From the NCBI RefSeq assembly GCF_001517085.1, contig NZ_LRAC01000037.1, forward strand, positions 124,001 through 188,000: a stretch of DNA of 64,000 bases. The letters are read 5' to 3'. A program made the translations under genes and the position numbers. This stretch comes from Paenibacillus sp. DMB5 (GTDB lineage: Bacteria; Bacillota; Bacilli; Paenibacillales; Paenibacillaceae). The first letter of the stretch is position 1. Each line of letters begins with the position of its first letter. Of the stretch, positions 47,866-56,291 are shown piece after piece. Under the pieces are notes generated by a model. It ran no database searches. It was not told where the DNA came from and saw nothing but the letters and a program-made list of their open reading frames with translations.

Positions 47866-48822
47866 TTATAGCTTCAGCCGGTACACTGCCTTATTCTCCA
47901 GCCCTCTGATAAATGGTGTCCATTCCTCCGTTTCCGGCGTGGTATCGAGCGCGTCCTCCACCATCTGCAGCTTGGCATCCATCGCATCAATATGATGCAG
48001 GGCGACTGCCTCGGCTGTCTGCGGCTGAACCGGGCTGCCCCATTCGCCTAAATTGTGATGCGACAATACAAGATGCTGAAGCGCGAGCACCTTTTCCGAC
48101 TCCAGATCAATCCCTGTACGGATCGCCGCTTCGGTAATCCAGTTTGAAGCCATGGAGATATGGCCTATCAGCTTGCCCTGTACACTGTAATCCGAGACAA
48201 TGCCGAAACTTGAAATCATCTCTTCCGGCTTGGCGATATCATGCAGAATAATCCCTGCCCGCATGAGGTCAGGATTCAGGAACGGCCGCTGCTTGCACAG
48301 GAAATCTCCGATTTCGAGCATACGTACCATATGATAGGCCAGTCCGGCATAATAGGCATGATGATGGGTTTTGGCCGCCGGATAATGCATCAGCTTTTCC
48401 TCAACCTTACCAACACAAAAAGCAACGAGCGCCGATATTTCTGCATCGCGGATACTGGACATCGCCCCTTTGATCGTATGCAGCAGGTCCACCGGACGGA
48501 TCGGAGCGGAACGGATAAATTCGGTCAGCGATACGCCATCCGACTCCTCGGCCAGACGCATTTTGGTAACCTTAACCTGCAGCTTTTCACGGTAAGTGTG
48601 GGCAATCCCGCGCACCTTGACCAGTGCCATTGGAAAAAAGGTCTCCTTGTCCGCAGTGCTGACATCCCAGAACTTGGCGGAGATCTGCCCGCTGGAGTCA
48701 CCTAGTACAATATCAAAATAATCCTTTGGAGGAGTACCGTTGGTTTGTTTGATTGCCAGCTCTCTAAGGAGATAAAAGCCGGTAAATTCATCCTGTGGAG
48801 ATAGTTGCTTGATAAGTGTCAT
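47866..48822 (-). CDS. yhaM: 3'-5' exoribonuclease, YhaM family
   Basis: 318 residues. The N-terminal OB-fold (about 10-90; FDIVLGDSSGQISAKFWD) is followed by an HD phosphohydrolase domain (about 140-300; THHHAYYAGLAYHMVRML, GIILHDIAKPEEM). This order and length match YhaM of Bacilli, which degrades RNA and single-stranded DNA from the 3' end. MTLIKQ is chosen as start since GGGAGG lies nearby upstream; a frame to 48852 lacks support. It is a single gene with its own terminator. Confidence 0.88.
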   Translation of the reverse strand: MTLIKQLSPQDEFTGFYLLRELAIKQTNGTPPKDYFDIVLGDSSGQISAKFWDVSTADKETFFPMALVKVRGIAHTYREKLQVKVTKMRLAEESDGVSLTEFIRSAPIRPVDLLHTIKGAMSSIRDAEISALVAFCVGKVEEKLMHYPAAKTHHHAYYAGLAYHMVRMLEIGDFLCKQRPFLNPDLMRAGIILHDIAKPEEMISSFGIVSDYSVQGKLIGHISMASNWITEAAIRTGIDLESEKVLALQHLVLSHHNLGEWGSPVQPQTAEAVALHHIDAMDAKLQMVEDALDTTPETEEWTPFIRGLENKAVYRLKL

Positions 48823-48975
48823 GTTGGAGCCTCCCGTTACTAACAGGCACACACCTGCTGTGTATAGTAAACTTTGTACATTGACTGCGAAATCCCTTTA
48901 AATACTATACGAATTTCAATATGAAATATGCCGCAGTTATAATAAGTCTACTATAATATAACCGAATAATACACT

Positions 48976-49021
48976 AAAAGGGCTGCCCCCCGCCATTTGC
49001 ACGGCTGAGGACAACCCCTTG
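48976..49021 (-). terminator. Terminator of the flavinylated protein gene
   Basis: On the minus strand AAGGGGTTGTCC pairs, with G-U pairs, with GGGGCAGCCCTT and runs into TTTT. It lies about 20 bp after the stop. Confidence 0.7.
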
Positions 49022-49038
49022 TTACAACTCATTAATAC

Positions 49039-51337
49039 TTACTTGCCTGCTGTTTCCAGAGCCGCTTTGATAGCTTCTACAACTTTGGCAGAAACCGCTT
49101 TTTCAGCTTCGTTGGCGCCGAATGCAGCTGCCTTGTAACCATACTTATGCAGGCTGTTGCCGGTTGAAGTGGACTCAATTTCACTCTTCACCGCAAGCTG
49201 GGCGGCTGTCAGGTATTCAGGAGTCTTAACTTTTCCATTAGCATCCAGGTAATACACAAGCATTGCTACAGGAACATTGTTCTTCACAGTAACCATAACG
49301 TTTACGGATTTGTCAGTGCTTGCACCGATGAAAATACCGTTGAAGTAAGCTGCTTTGTGTGCTTCTTCAACTTCAGCTTTACCGTATGCTCTGTCTACTG
49401 CTGCTTTCAGTGCGTTGCTGCTGCTGGTTGCGCCGGATACGGCATCAACTTCCTGCACGCCTTCTCTGGTACCGGCAGCAAGGAAGCTTGCTGTCAGCTG
49501 CGGGATCGCTTTTTGCACTTCTGCATAAGCGGCCTTGCCCAGGTCTACCATGTTCATGCCTACGCGGGATAGGACTACGTTTACGATTTTGCCGTTACGC
49601 AGGGTAACGTCAGCTTTGTTCGTACCTTTATCATAAGCGTCACCGTAGGCGGTGAATGTGCCGTCTTTGTACTCGCCTTGTACTTTGGAAGCATTAGCCA
49701 GAGCGTCAGCCAGAGCTGCTCTTGCTGCTGCGGTCAGCGCTTCCTGGCCTGTAACATCGGCAAGTGCTACACCCTTATCGAGCAGGCCAGCTTTCAGCTG
49801 GTCAACCAGCGTTTTTTGTTCTGCAGTCAGTTTGGCGTCAGCGATCAGCTTGCCGTCTGTGCCAAACAGGCTCAGTGTCAGACCTGTTACTTTATCTGCT
49901 TCAATATCAGCCAGCAGCATGATTTTGGACTGGTTATCCACACCTGCAAATTTACCGTCGAAATATTGTCCTTCAGTCGGAACCTTCAGCGCTTTTTCGA
50001 ATGCTCTTTCTACAGCCTGGTTCCAGCCGTGGCTGCTTTCGGTAGCGCCGGAAATACCGTCAACCTTCTCATCATAATTAGCGATATAAGATCCGTTTGC
50101 CAGCAGTTTGGCAGTCATTGGAGCATTTGCTTTTACTACTTCAGCATAAGCAGTTGCGCCTCTGTCAATCAGGTTGGTGCCAAGTCTGTACAGCTTCACG
50201 TCTACAAGCTTGCCGTTGCGGATAATAATATCGGCTCTTTCTACGCCTACGCTTCTTGCAGTGCCGTAGGAGGAGTAGAATCCGTCAATATAAGCGGATG
50301 TGTTGTTGATTACAGCGTTCTGCTCTGCATCCCAGAATGCGTTGATCGCAGCTCTGGATTCCACTTCGAAGCCTGGAACCGCCTGTGCAGAGGAACCTTT
50401 AGCCAGCAGTGCAGGAGTGATTGCTGCGATGGCAGCAGTCTGCTCTGCAGTGTAGTTCTTCTCGTCTACAAAGTCACCAGCTGCAGTCAGAGGGTACAGC
50501 TTAACAGCAGTAAGGCTGTTCTCATCAAAGGTTGCAAATACAGCGTATTTGCCTTCAGGATCGATACCCATGTGGTCACCTGCGAAATAGGTGGCATCGG
50601 CAGGTTTTACTTTAAGCGCTCTTTCAAACGCTCTGTCAACAGACAGCTTCCAGCCGTTGCTGGTGCGGGTTGCGCCGGATACGGCATCAACTGCTGCTGC
50701 GCCGTTTCTTGTTTTGCCGAGCAGCTTATCCTTCATCAGGCCGTAAGCAACCCATACGCCGCTGTAGTTGTCGCGGACATTGCGGTCGATGAGCTTAGGG
50801 CTGGTTCTCATCAGCTCGATATCGGCAATCTTTCCGTCCTTAATGGTAACCTTAGCACCTTCGGTGCCTTTGGAGTATGCATTGCCGTAAGCAACATAAA
50901 CTCCGTCTTTATATACGTTTTCTTTAACAGTTACAGGCTTCGCAGTTGCAACCGGTTTGGCTGTTGCTTTAGCAGTTGCTGCCGGTTTAGCAGTAGCTGC
51001 AGGCTTTGCAGTAGCTTTGGCAGTAGCAGCAGGCTTTGCAGTTGCCGCCGGCTTGGCTGTAGCTTTCGGCGTTGCAGCTGGCTTGGCAGCTGGCTTCGCT
51101 GTTGCTTTTGGCGTAGGCTTAGCAGTTGGTTTAGCTGTTGGCTTTGGTTTGGCTGTTGCCTTAGGTGTTGGCTTGGCTGTTGGTTTAGCGGCTGGTTTGG
51201 CTGTAGCTGCCGGCGCTTCCTCCGAAGCGGCCGAAACGGCATCAACAGTCAGCTTCAGAGCCGGTGCGTTAATAGTGTAAGATAATGGCGCAAGCAGCAG
51301 GGCTGCGCTGATAGTCAAAGAAAATAGTTTTTGTCAA
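49039..51337 (-). CDS. Secreted protein with three FMN-binding (flavinylated) domains and an Ala/Lys/Pro/Thr spacer, frameshifted signal
   Basis: About 765 residues. A signal peptide (reconstructed as TKTIFSLTISAALLLAPLS) is followed by a roughly 110-residue spacer of repeated A-T-A-K-P and K-P-T units. After that come three FMN-binding domains, each ending in a D-(A/G)-(V/I)-SGAT motif: Thr217, Thr426 and Thr631 counted from 51318. In this family ApbE links FMN to that Thr. A fourth, weaker repeat follows at the C-terminus. The spacer resembles wall-spanning linkers, so the flavins probably carry electrons outside the membrane. TTG at 51337 lies six bases after AAAGGAGAG, but one base is missing near 51319; the in-frame TTG at 51318 has no ribosome site. 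Confidence 0.85.
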
Positions 51338-51535
51338 TGCGTACTCTCCTTTACCAAATCCCCAGTAGTATATAGCTCTTCAAAACAATCCTCCTGCCGG
51401 TCTTTACCTGTCCTTTCTTACGAAGAACAACCTGTTTCTTCATAAGAAAACATCCCCCCTCTCCCGTTCGTGCATGACCCGCTACCTCTCTCTTGAGAAG
51501 GTGCTTTTCTTGTTTTGCTATTAACTGATACATAA

Positions 51536-51572
51536 GGTGAAAAAAATCACATAAAAGGTGAATTAATTCACA
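51536..51572. promoter_or_regulatory. Tandem FNR/Rex-like operators
   Basis: GGTGA-AAAAAA-TCACA (51536-51551) and GGTGA-ATTAAT-TCACA (51557-51572) have centres 21 bp apart, two turns of DNA. The consensus TGTGA-N6-TCACA is that of Bacillus FNR and CRP-type proteins, and the second site also fits TTGTGAA-N4-TTCACAA of the redox sensor Rex. They lie about 200 bp upstream of the flavoprotein gene and 260 bp before the ferrochelatase gene. Confidence 0.55.
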
Positions 51573-51831
51573 TAAAATTTCAAAACCTCAGCGAGGTAAT
51601 TTCTGGCTTGATGGTAACAAATCCCGGCTTCTTTTCTCTGTATATAAAATCACACACCCTATAAGAAACATCACTATTTGTATTTAACAGGAAAAAAATA
51701 TTTTCGATAACTCTCAATTTCTCCCATTTACTCCGTCTTATGAGATTCCTGTGATTTTACGTATTGTGCAGCCTACAAAATCTATGATATTTTTAAACGA
51801 TGTCATGTTTAGGAAAGGAGCATTTCCGGCA

Positions 51832-52884
51832 ATGAACCAGCCGCTTATCGGGGTCATTCTCGCCCAAATCGGAACACCTGATGCGCCAACCGCAAAGGCT
51901 GTCCGCCCTTATCTTCGCAGATTCCTGTCGGACCGCCGGATCATTGATTATCCGCCTATGCTCTGGCAGCCTCTGCTGCGCGGAATTATTCTGCGTGTGC
52001 GTCCGCGCAAGTCCGCAGCGCTCTATAATGCGATCTGGCATAAGGAAGGCTCCCCTCTGCTCCTGTATTCGCTGGCTCAGCAGAACCGCCTGCAGGAGCT
52101 GCTCGGCAGCCGTTTCCGGGTCGAGCTCGGGCTTGCCTACAGCCGGCCCGGTATGGAACAGGCCATGGCCTCACTCGAAGCTGCCGGCGTGCAGCGGATT
52201 ATTGTTGTTCCTTTATTTCCGCAATATTCATCCACCACCACCGCTTCTGTCTATGACGCCGCCTGCTTCGCTGCTCTCGGCAGAAAAAGCGCCTCAGGCC
52301 CGGTAAACAAACGCTTCGTACCCGCCCTGCGGTTTATTGATACATACTATGATGCACCCGGATACATCTCCGCCATGAAGCAGCACCTGCTCCGCCATTT
52401 ACAGGAATTAACCGCTAAGCCCGATTTCGCCTTGCTCTCCTTTCACGGCATTCCCCGCCGGTATGCGGAGACGGGCGATCCTTATCCGGAGCAGTGCCAT
52501 GAAACCGCCCGGCTTCTGGCAGAAGCCATGAATTGGGAACCGGGAAGCTGGCAGATCAGCTTCCAGTCACGTTTTGGCCGGGAGGAATGGGTCGGCCCCT
52601 CTACTGAGGAAGTGCTGAAGAGCCTGGCCGGGCGGGGAGTCCGCAGGCCGATGATTTTCTCGCCTGGCCTGGTGACCGACTGTCTGGAAACATTGCATGA
52701 GCTGGCTGTCGAAGGACGGGATTTTTATGTTTCAGGCGGAGGGGCCGCAGAGAATTTCCTGGCTGTCCCCTGCCTGAACGATAGTACGGAATGGCTGGAT
52801 TTCCTGGCCGGACTGGTCAATGACAATGCCCGGGGCTGGCTGCCAGCGGCTGTTGATCCGCCGAAGCCAGAGAACCGCACCTGA
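51832..52884 (+). CDS. hemH: Ferrochelatase
   Basis: 350 residues. It inserts ferrous iron into a porphyrin for heme. IGVILAQIGTPDAP starts the fold, LSFHGIPRRYAETGDPYP holds the catalytic His, and SFQSRFGREEWVGPSTEEVL and FSPGLVTDCLETLHELA hold the conserved Glu and C-terminal motifs. These stretches look more like proteobacterial protoporphyrin ferrochelatase than the shorter coproporphyrin enzyme usual in Firmicutes. The ATG at 51832 has AAAGGAG upstream; an open frame to 51751 is not needed. No other heme gene is nearby. Confidence 0.87.
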   Translation: MNQPLIGVILAQIGTPDAPTAKAVRPYLRRFLSDRRIIDYPPMLWQPLLRGIILRVRPRKSAALYNAIWHKEGSPLLLYSLAQQNRLQELLGSRFRVELGLAYSRPGMEQAMASLEAAGVQRIIVVPLFPQYSSTTTASVYDAACFAALGRKSASGPVNKRFVPALRFIDTYYDAPGYISAMKQHLLRHLQELTAKPDFALLSFHGIPRRYAETGDPYPEQCHETARLLAEAMNWEPGSWQISFQSRFGREEWVGPSTEEVLKSLAGRGVRRPMIFSPGLVTDCLETLHELAVEGRDFYVSGGGAAENFLAVPCLNDSTEWLDFLAGLVNDNARGWLPAAVDPPKPENRT

Positions 52885-52935
52885 TTCCGAAGTCCTTGCC
52901 AAGCACCTACATCGGAAGCTAAATTAGACCCTTTT

Positions 52936-52986
52936 AACGAAAAACCGCTGCTCCGTCAATACAGCACGGAGCAGCGGTTTTTCGTT
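52936..52986. terminator. Strong bidirectional terminator
   Basis: AACGAAAAACCGCTGCTCCGT pairs perfectly with its complement around a nine-base loop. It lies between the convergent ferrochelatase and IDEAL-domain genes. Confidence 0.92.
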
Positions 52987-53005
52987 ATGCGGGCATTCTA
53001 GATGC

Positions 53006-53458
53006 TTACGCAGTCAATTGTTTGTACTTGGAAGTCAGTTCCTCAAACCACACTTTATCCTGCAGGGACAAGGCGAAGTCAATCAGCTCGGCAATCTCGG
53101 CAGGCTGCAGGTCAGGAGTATCATTAAAGCTTACCTCTGCTGATGCAGTCGCAGCGCCCTCCGCCCCTTCCGCAAAATCGTAAGAGAATCTGAGCTTAAT
53201 GTCACTCTCCATAAATTCGTTGCGGAGGAAATACAGCACCTCGCACATCAGGACCGGTCTGACATGATTCTCGAATACACAATCCATCACCTTAGCCCAG
53301 TATTGCTGGTTGCTGAGATGCAGCTTATCATTGGTTAGCAGATATTGCTCACCCTGAAAATCGTTAACAAATCTGAGCTCAAGAGGCTCCATTTTGAAGA
53401 TGCCGGCAATTTGCTTCATTGTGATATTCACAATGTCCTGTGTTCCTAATCTGATCAT
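53006..53458 (-). CDS. IDEAL domain protein
   Basis: 150 residues from the ATG at 53458, which has GGGG eight bases upstream; an open frame to 53596 (TTG) has no ribosome site and may be leader. The body (LGTQDIVNITMKQIAGIFKM, QYLLTNDKLHLSNQQYWAKV) has no family I can name. The C-terminus IAELIDFALSLQDKVWFEEL matches the IDEAL domain of small Bacilli proteins, a short helical protein-interaction motif. The gene is monocistronic. Function is unknown. Confidence 0.7.
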   Translation of the reverse strand: MIRLGTQDIVNITMKQIAGIFKMEPLELRFVNDFQGEQYLLTNDKLHLSNQQYWAKVMDCVFENHVRPVLMCEVLYFLRNEFMESDIKLRFSYDFAEGAEGAATASAEVSFNDTPDLQPAEIAELIDFALSLQDKVWFEELTSKYKQLTA

Positions 53459-53671
53459 CTCATACACCCCGTTCCATATATTTAAACTTTCTACAGCTTG
53501 TCTGGTAGTCGGCAATTGGAAAACAATTATAATTAATTTAAAAGTATTATCGTCCATTTCTACAGGATTGTTAATGTTTTTTATCAATTTCGACAAAAAA
53601 ATGTTTCAAATTGTGATGAATCGGTTAATATTATTCCCTTTATGACAGAACTGTAACCATATAAGCTTTTT

Positions 53672-54076
53672 TTGGCAGGAAATCCGCCCCTCAGTGAGGA
53701 TACCGGCGCGGCTAATGTCTTGTCTTCCTTAGAGGATCTGAAAAAGTGGGATGATGCTCTTTACAGCAATCAGCTGCTGGGTGAGGAGGCTCAAAGCGCT
53801 ATTTTTACTCCTGCTCTGGATTCATCCGGCAAGCCGTTAACCGAATTTTGGGGAGGCTACAGCTACGGCTGGATGATTCAGGAACGCCGCGGCGCCAAAA
53901 CGATTTGGCATACAGGCGGAGACGCAGGCTTCCGGAGTATTATTGTAAGATTCTATGAACAGCAATTCAGTGTAATTCTGCTCTGTAATTCATCCAGCTT
54001 GGATTGGCGCCCAGATTCCCATACCTCTCAGTTCACGGCTAAACCGACAAGAAAATCACCAATACAGCCTATCTAA
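53672..54076 (+). pseudogene. C-terminal remnant of a beta-lactamase-family serine hydrolase
   Basis: About 134 codons match only the last part of class C beta-lactamase-like hydrolases: ANVLSSLEDLKKWDDALYSN, then GGYSYGWMI and TIWHTGGDAGFRSI, with the KTG-like box region (HTGG). The N-terminal half with the SxxK nucleophile and YxN is absent, and no start with a ribosome site is seen. The sequence degrades at its 3' end, where a palindromic motif quartet begins. It is read as a decayed gene. Confidence 0.75.
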
Positions 54077-54262
54077 GTGGAAAATCAACACCTAATTCTC
54101 CGCGAAACCCCGTTATCTGAAAACTAAGTGGAAAAACGTCACCTAATTTCGCCAAAATTGCCTCCAGCACGGTAAATGGCCCAAAATAGTTGGCGTTTTT
54201 CCACCTAATGGTCACAAAAACTGCAGAACGCGAAAATTAAGTGGCAAAAATCCAACTAGATT
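54073..54262. repeat. Palindromic motif quartet, island 3 (AAGTGG type)
   Basis: Units of the type CTAAGTGGAAAA-N3/4-CACCTAATT start at 54073 and 54124 (forward); units starting at 54184 and 54237 are in reverse. The last reads CTAGTTGGATTTTTGCCACTTAA on the minus strand, matching island 1. Starts are 51, 60 and 53 bp apart. It begins at the stop of the hydrolase remnant and ends at the adenine deaminase terminator. Confidence 0.85.
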
Positions 54263-54274
54263 CGAGCTATAAAA

Positions 54275-54312
54275 AAAATGCCTCCAGACCGTAAACCGGC
54301 TGAAGGCATTTT
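54275..54312 (-). terminator. Terminator of the adenine deaminase gene
   Basis: On the minus strand AAAATGCCTTCAG pairs with CTGGAGGCATTTT and runs into further T residues. Confidence 0.88.
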
Positions 54313-54345
54313 CTATATTATAGAGTTAATCCTGCAATCAACCCG

Positions 54346-56151
54346 TCAGCAGAACAATGGCACCAGCTGAATGCCGTCTTCCGGCGAGATCCGCACCAGA
54401 CCCTTGTCGGAAATCCGCAGGGTCGGGATAACGGCAAGCGCCAGCAGGGACAATGTCATAAAAGCATAGTTCAGCGTGCAGCCTGCACCATACAGCGCCG
54501 TGCTGATCGCCGCAGACTGGGCTGCTGCCACTTCAAAAGGCTCTGCCGACATCAATCCGGCGATCGCAAGCGGGAATAGAGTGGTATCTGATTCCGTAAT
54601 GACAGCTACGCCGCCCTGTGCTTCGGCAACAGCAGCTGCCGCTTTTGCCATCAGGACATCGCTATTTCCGATTACCAGTACATTGTGGCTGTCATGGGCA
54701 ACCGTCATTGCTATCGCCGCCGGCTCATGGAAGCCGATGCCTTCAACTACCCCGACCGATTTGTTGCCGGTTCCTTTGTGCCGCTCGAACACAGCGATTT
54801 TGCAGAGTCCGCTGCCGACCTGCAGCTCCCCGTTCTCTACAGGCAGCTGAACGATCAGCTCTTCCGTCTCCACATGGTTCTCGATCACCTTGATAACACG
54901 GGTAGCCAGGCTGCCGGACTCCACCGGAGCATGAATGATGAAATCCTCCGGCGCCGGAAGCTGCTGCAGATGAACTGAGGCACGCACTTCCTCGGGATAG
55001 GTGTAGACCGGCAGTTCAGCCGTCATAATCCCATTCTCAGCGACTACCACACCTGCTGCGATAGTCGTTACTACATGCACATCAGCCAGATTGCCGTCCA
55101 GCAAAATAATATCGGCACAGGAGCCCGGTGTGATCGAACCGATGTCACGGGCCACCCCGAAGCGTTCAGCGGTATTAATCGTTGCCATCTGGAAGGCTGT
55201 CACCGGTTTAACCCCCTGGGCAATTGCATGGCGCACGACAAAATCCATATGTCCTTCATCGCGCAGCGACTCCGAGCTCCGGTCATCGGTAACCAGCATC
55301 ATCCGACGCGGGTCCAGCCCGTGCTCCGTATGCGCGGTGATCGTCTTCGCTACATCATGCCAGGCAGAGCCGCGGCGCATTTTGGCGTACATGCCCAGCC
55401 GCACACGTTCAATCACATCCTCTGCCGTTACACATTCATGATCTCCTGTTACGCCGGCTGCAGCATAGACCGGAAGCCTCCAGTCACTGGAGGGCCAGGT
55501 GAAATGTCCGTCAACATACCGTCCGGCACGCAGCGTCGCCTGGATTTCACCGATCATTTTGTCGTCCCCGTACACAACGCCCGGGAAATTCATCACTTCA
55601 CCGAGAGCAATCACATCCTCGCCCCAGGTAAAAGCTTCAGCTACCTCAGCCGGTCCCAGCGAGGCGCCGGTGGTTTCGAATTCCGCACCTGCCGATGGCA
55701 CACAGGAGGCCACCTGCATGTAAGCTGCCAGCGGTGTGCCGCGCATTTCATCCAGCATCAGTTTAATGCCCTTCAGCCCGAATACATTGGCAATTTCATG
55801 GGCATCAAAAAATCCGCCCGTCGTTCCCAGCGGCAGCACCGCCCGGGCAAACTCCGTAACGGTCAGCTGTGTACTTTCGATATGGCAGTGTCCGTCAAGT
55901 AATCCGGGTGCGATATATTTGCCGGCTGCATCAATAATCCGCGTATGTTCACCAATGGTATGCGAAACATCCTTACCTACATAAGCGATGCGTCCCCCCT
56001 GCACCGCAACAGACATCCCTTCCAGTATCTCTCCGGAAACCACATTGACCAGCTTTCCTCCCGTTATAACCAGGGATGCCTTCTGATCGCCGCGGGCCGT
56101 AGCCACCAGCTCAGGCACGCAATCCGCCAAAGGCTTTCTTTTGAATGACAT
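54346..56151 (-). CDS. adeC: Adenine deaminase
   Basis: 601 residues. It converts adenine to hypoxanthine and ammonia. The amidohydrolase barrel (about 40-380) has LLDGHCHIEST as the first metal motif and MLVTDDRSSESLRDEGHMD as a family hallmark. The AdeC-specific C-terminal domain follows (IGFHEPAAIAMTVAHDSHN, VLVIGNSDVLMAKA). The ATG at 56151 is preferred to a GTG at 56160 because GGAGGG lies ten bases upstream of the ATG and only one from the GTG. A hairpin at 56179 separates it from the upstream allantoin genes, so it may have its own transcript. It feeds purine breakdown. Confidence 0.92.
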   Translation of the reverse strand: MSFKRKPLADCVPELVATARGDQKASLVITGGKLVNVVSGEILEGMSVAVQGGRIAYVGKDVSHTIGEHTRIIDAAGKYIAPGLLDGHCHIESTQLTVTEFARAVLPLGTTGGFFDAHEIANVFGLKGIKLMLDEMRGTPLAAYMQVASCVPSAGAEFETTGASLGPAEVAEAFTWGEDVIALGEVMNFPGVVYGDDKMIGEIQATLRAGRYVDGHFTWPSSDWRLPVYAAAGVTGDHECVTAEDVIERVRLGMYAKMRRGSAWHDVAKTITAHTEHGLDPRRMMLVTDDRSSESLRDEGHMDFVVRHAIAQGVKPVTAFQMATINTAERFGVARDIGSITPGSCADIILLDGNLADVHVVTTIAAGVVVAENGIMTAELPVYTYPEEVRASVHLQQLPAPEDFIIHAPVESGSLATRVIKVIENHVETEELIVQLPVENGELQVGSGLCKIAVFERHKGTGNKSVGVVEGIGFHEPAAIAMTVAHDSHNVLVIGNSDVLMAKAAAAVAEAQGGVAVITESDTTLFPLAIAGLMSAEPFEVAAAQSAAISTALYGAGCTLNYAFMTLSLLALAVIPTLRISDKGLVRISPEDGIQLVPLFC

Positions 56152-56178
56152 GACTTCCACTCCCTCCGTATTTTAATA

Positions 56179-56218
56179 AAAACGGCTCTGCCGCCCCTCG
56201 CGGGGCGCAAGCCGTTTC
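56179..56218 (-). terminator. Terminator between pucG-type gene and adeC
   Basis: On the minus strand AAACGGCTTGCGCCCCG pairs with CGGGGC...AGCCGTTT around CGA and is followed by TTTTT. It lies about 75 bp after the aminotransferase stop. Confidence 0.8.
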
Positions 56219-56291
56219 CTGGGTAAAGCCGGGACAGCGGGCCGTCCGCAAGCTTCTCTCAACACCATTTCTCCAGTTGCCGTTCAGACGA

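Noticed and set aside
49678..51285. Long plus-strand open frame opposite the flavin protein, rich in Cys and Ser
   Set aside because: It is the complement of a repetitive Ala/Lys/Pro/Thr coding region; composition explains its length.
51440..51535. Riboswitch-like stretch with GGTAGCGGG upstream of the flavin protein
   Set aside because: A short resemblance to cyclic-di-GMP riboswitch bases, but the conserved core and paired helices are missing.
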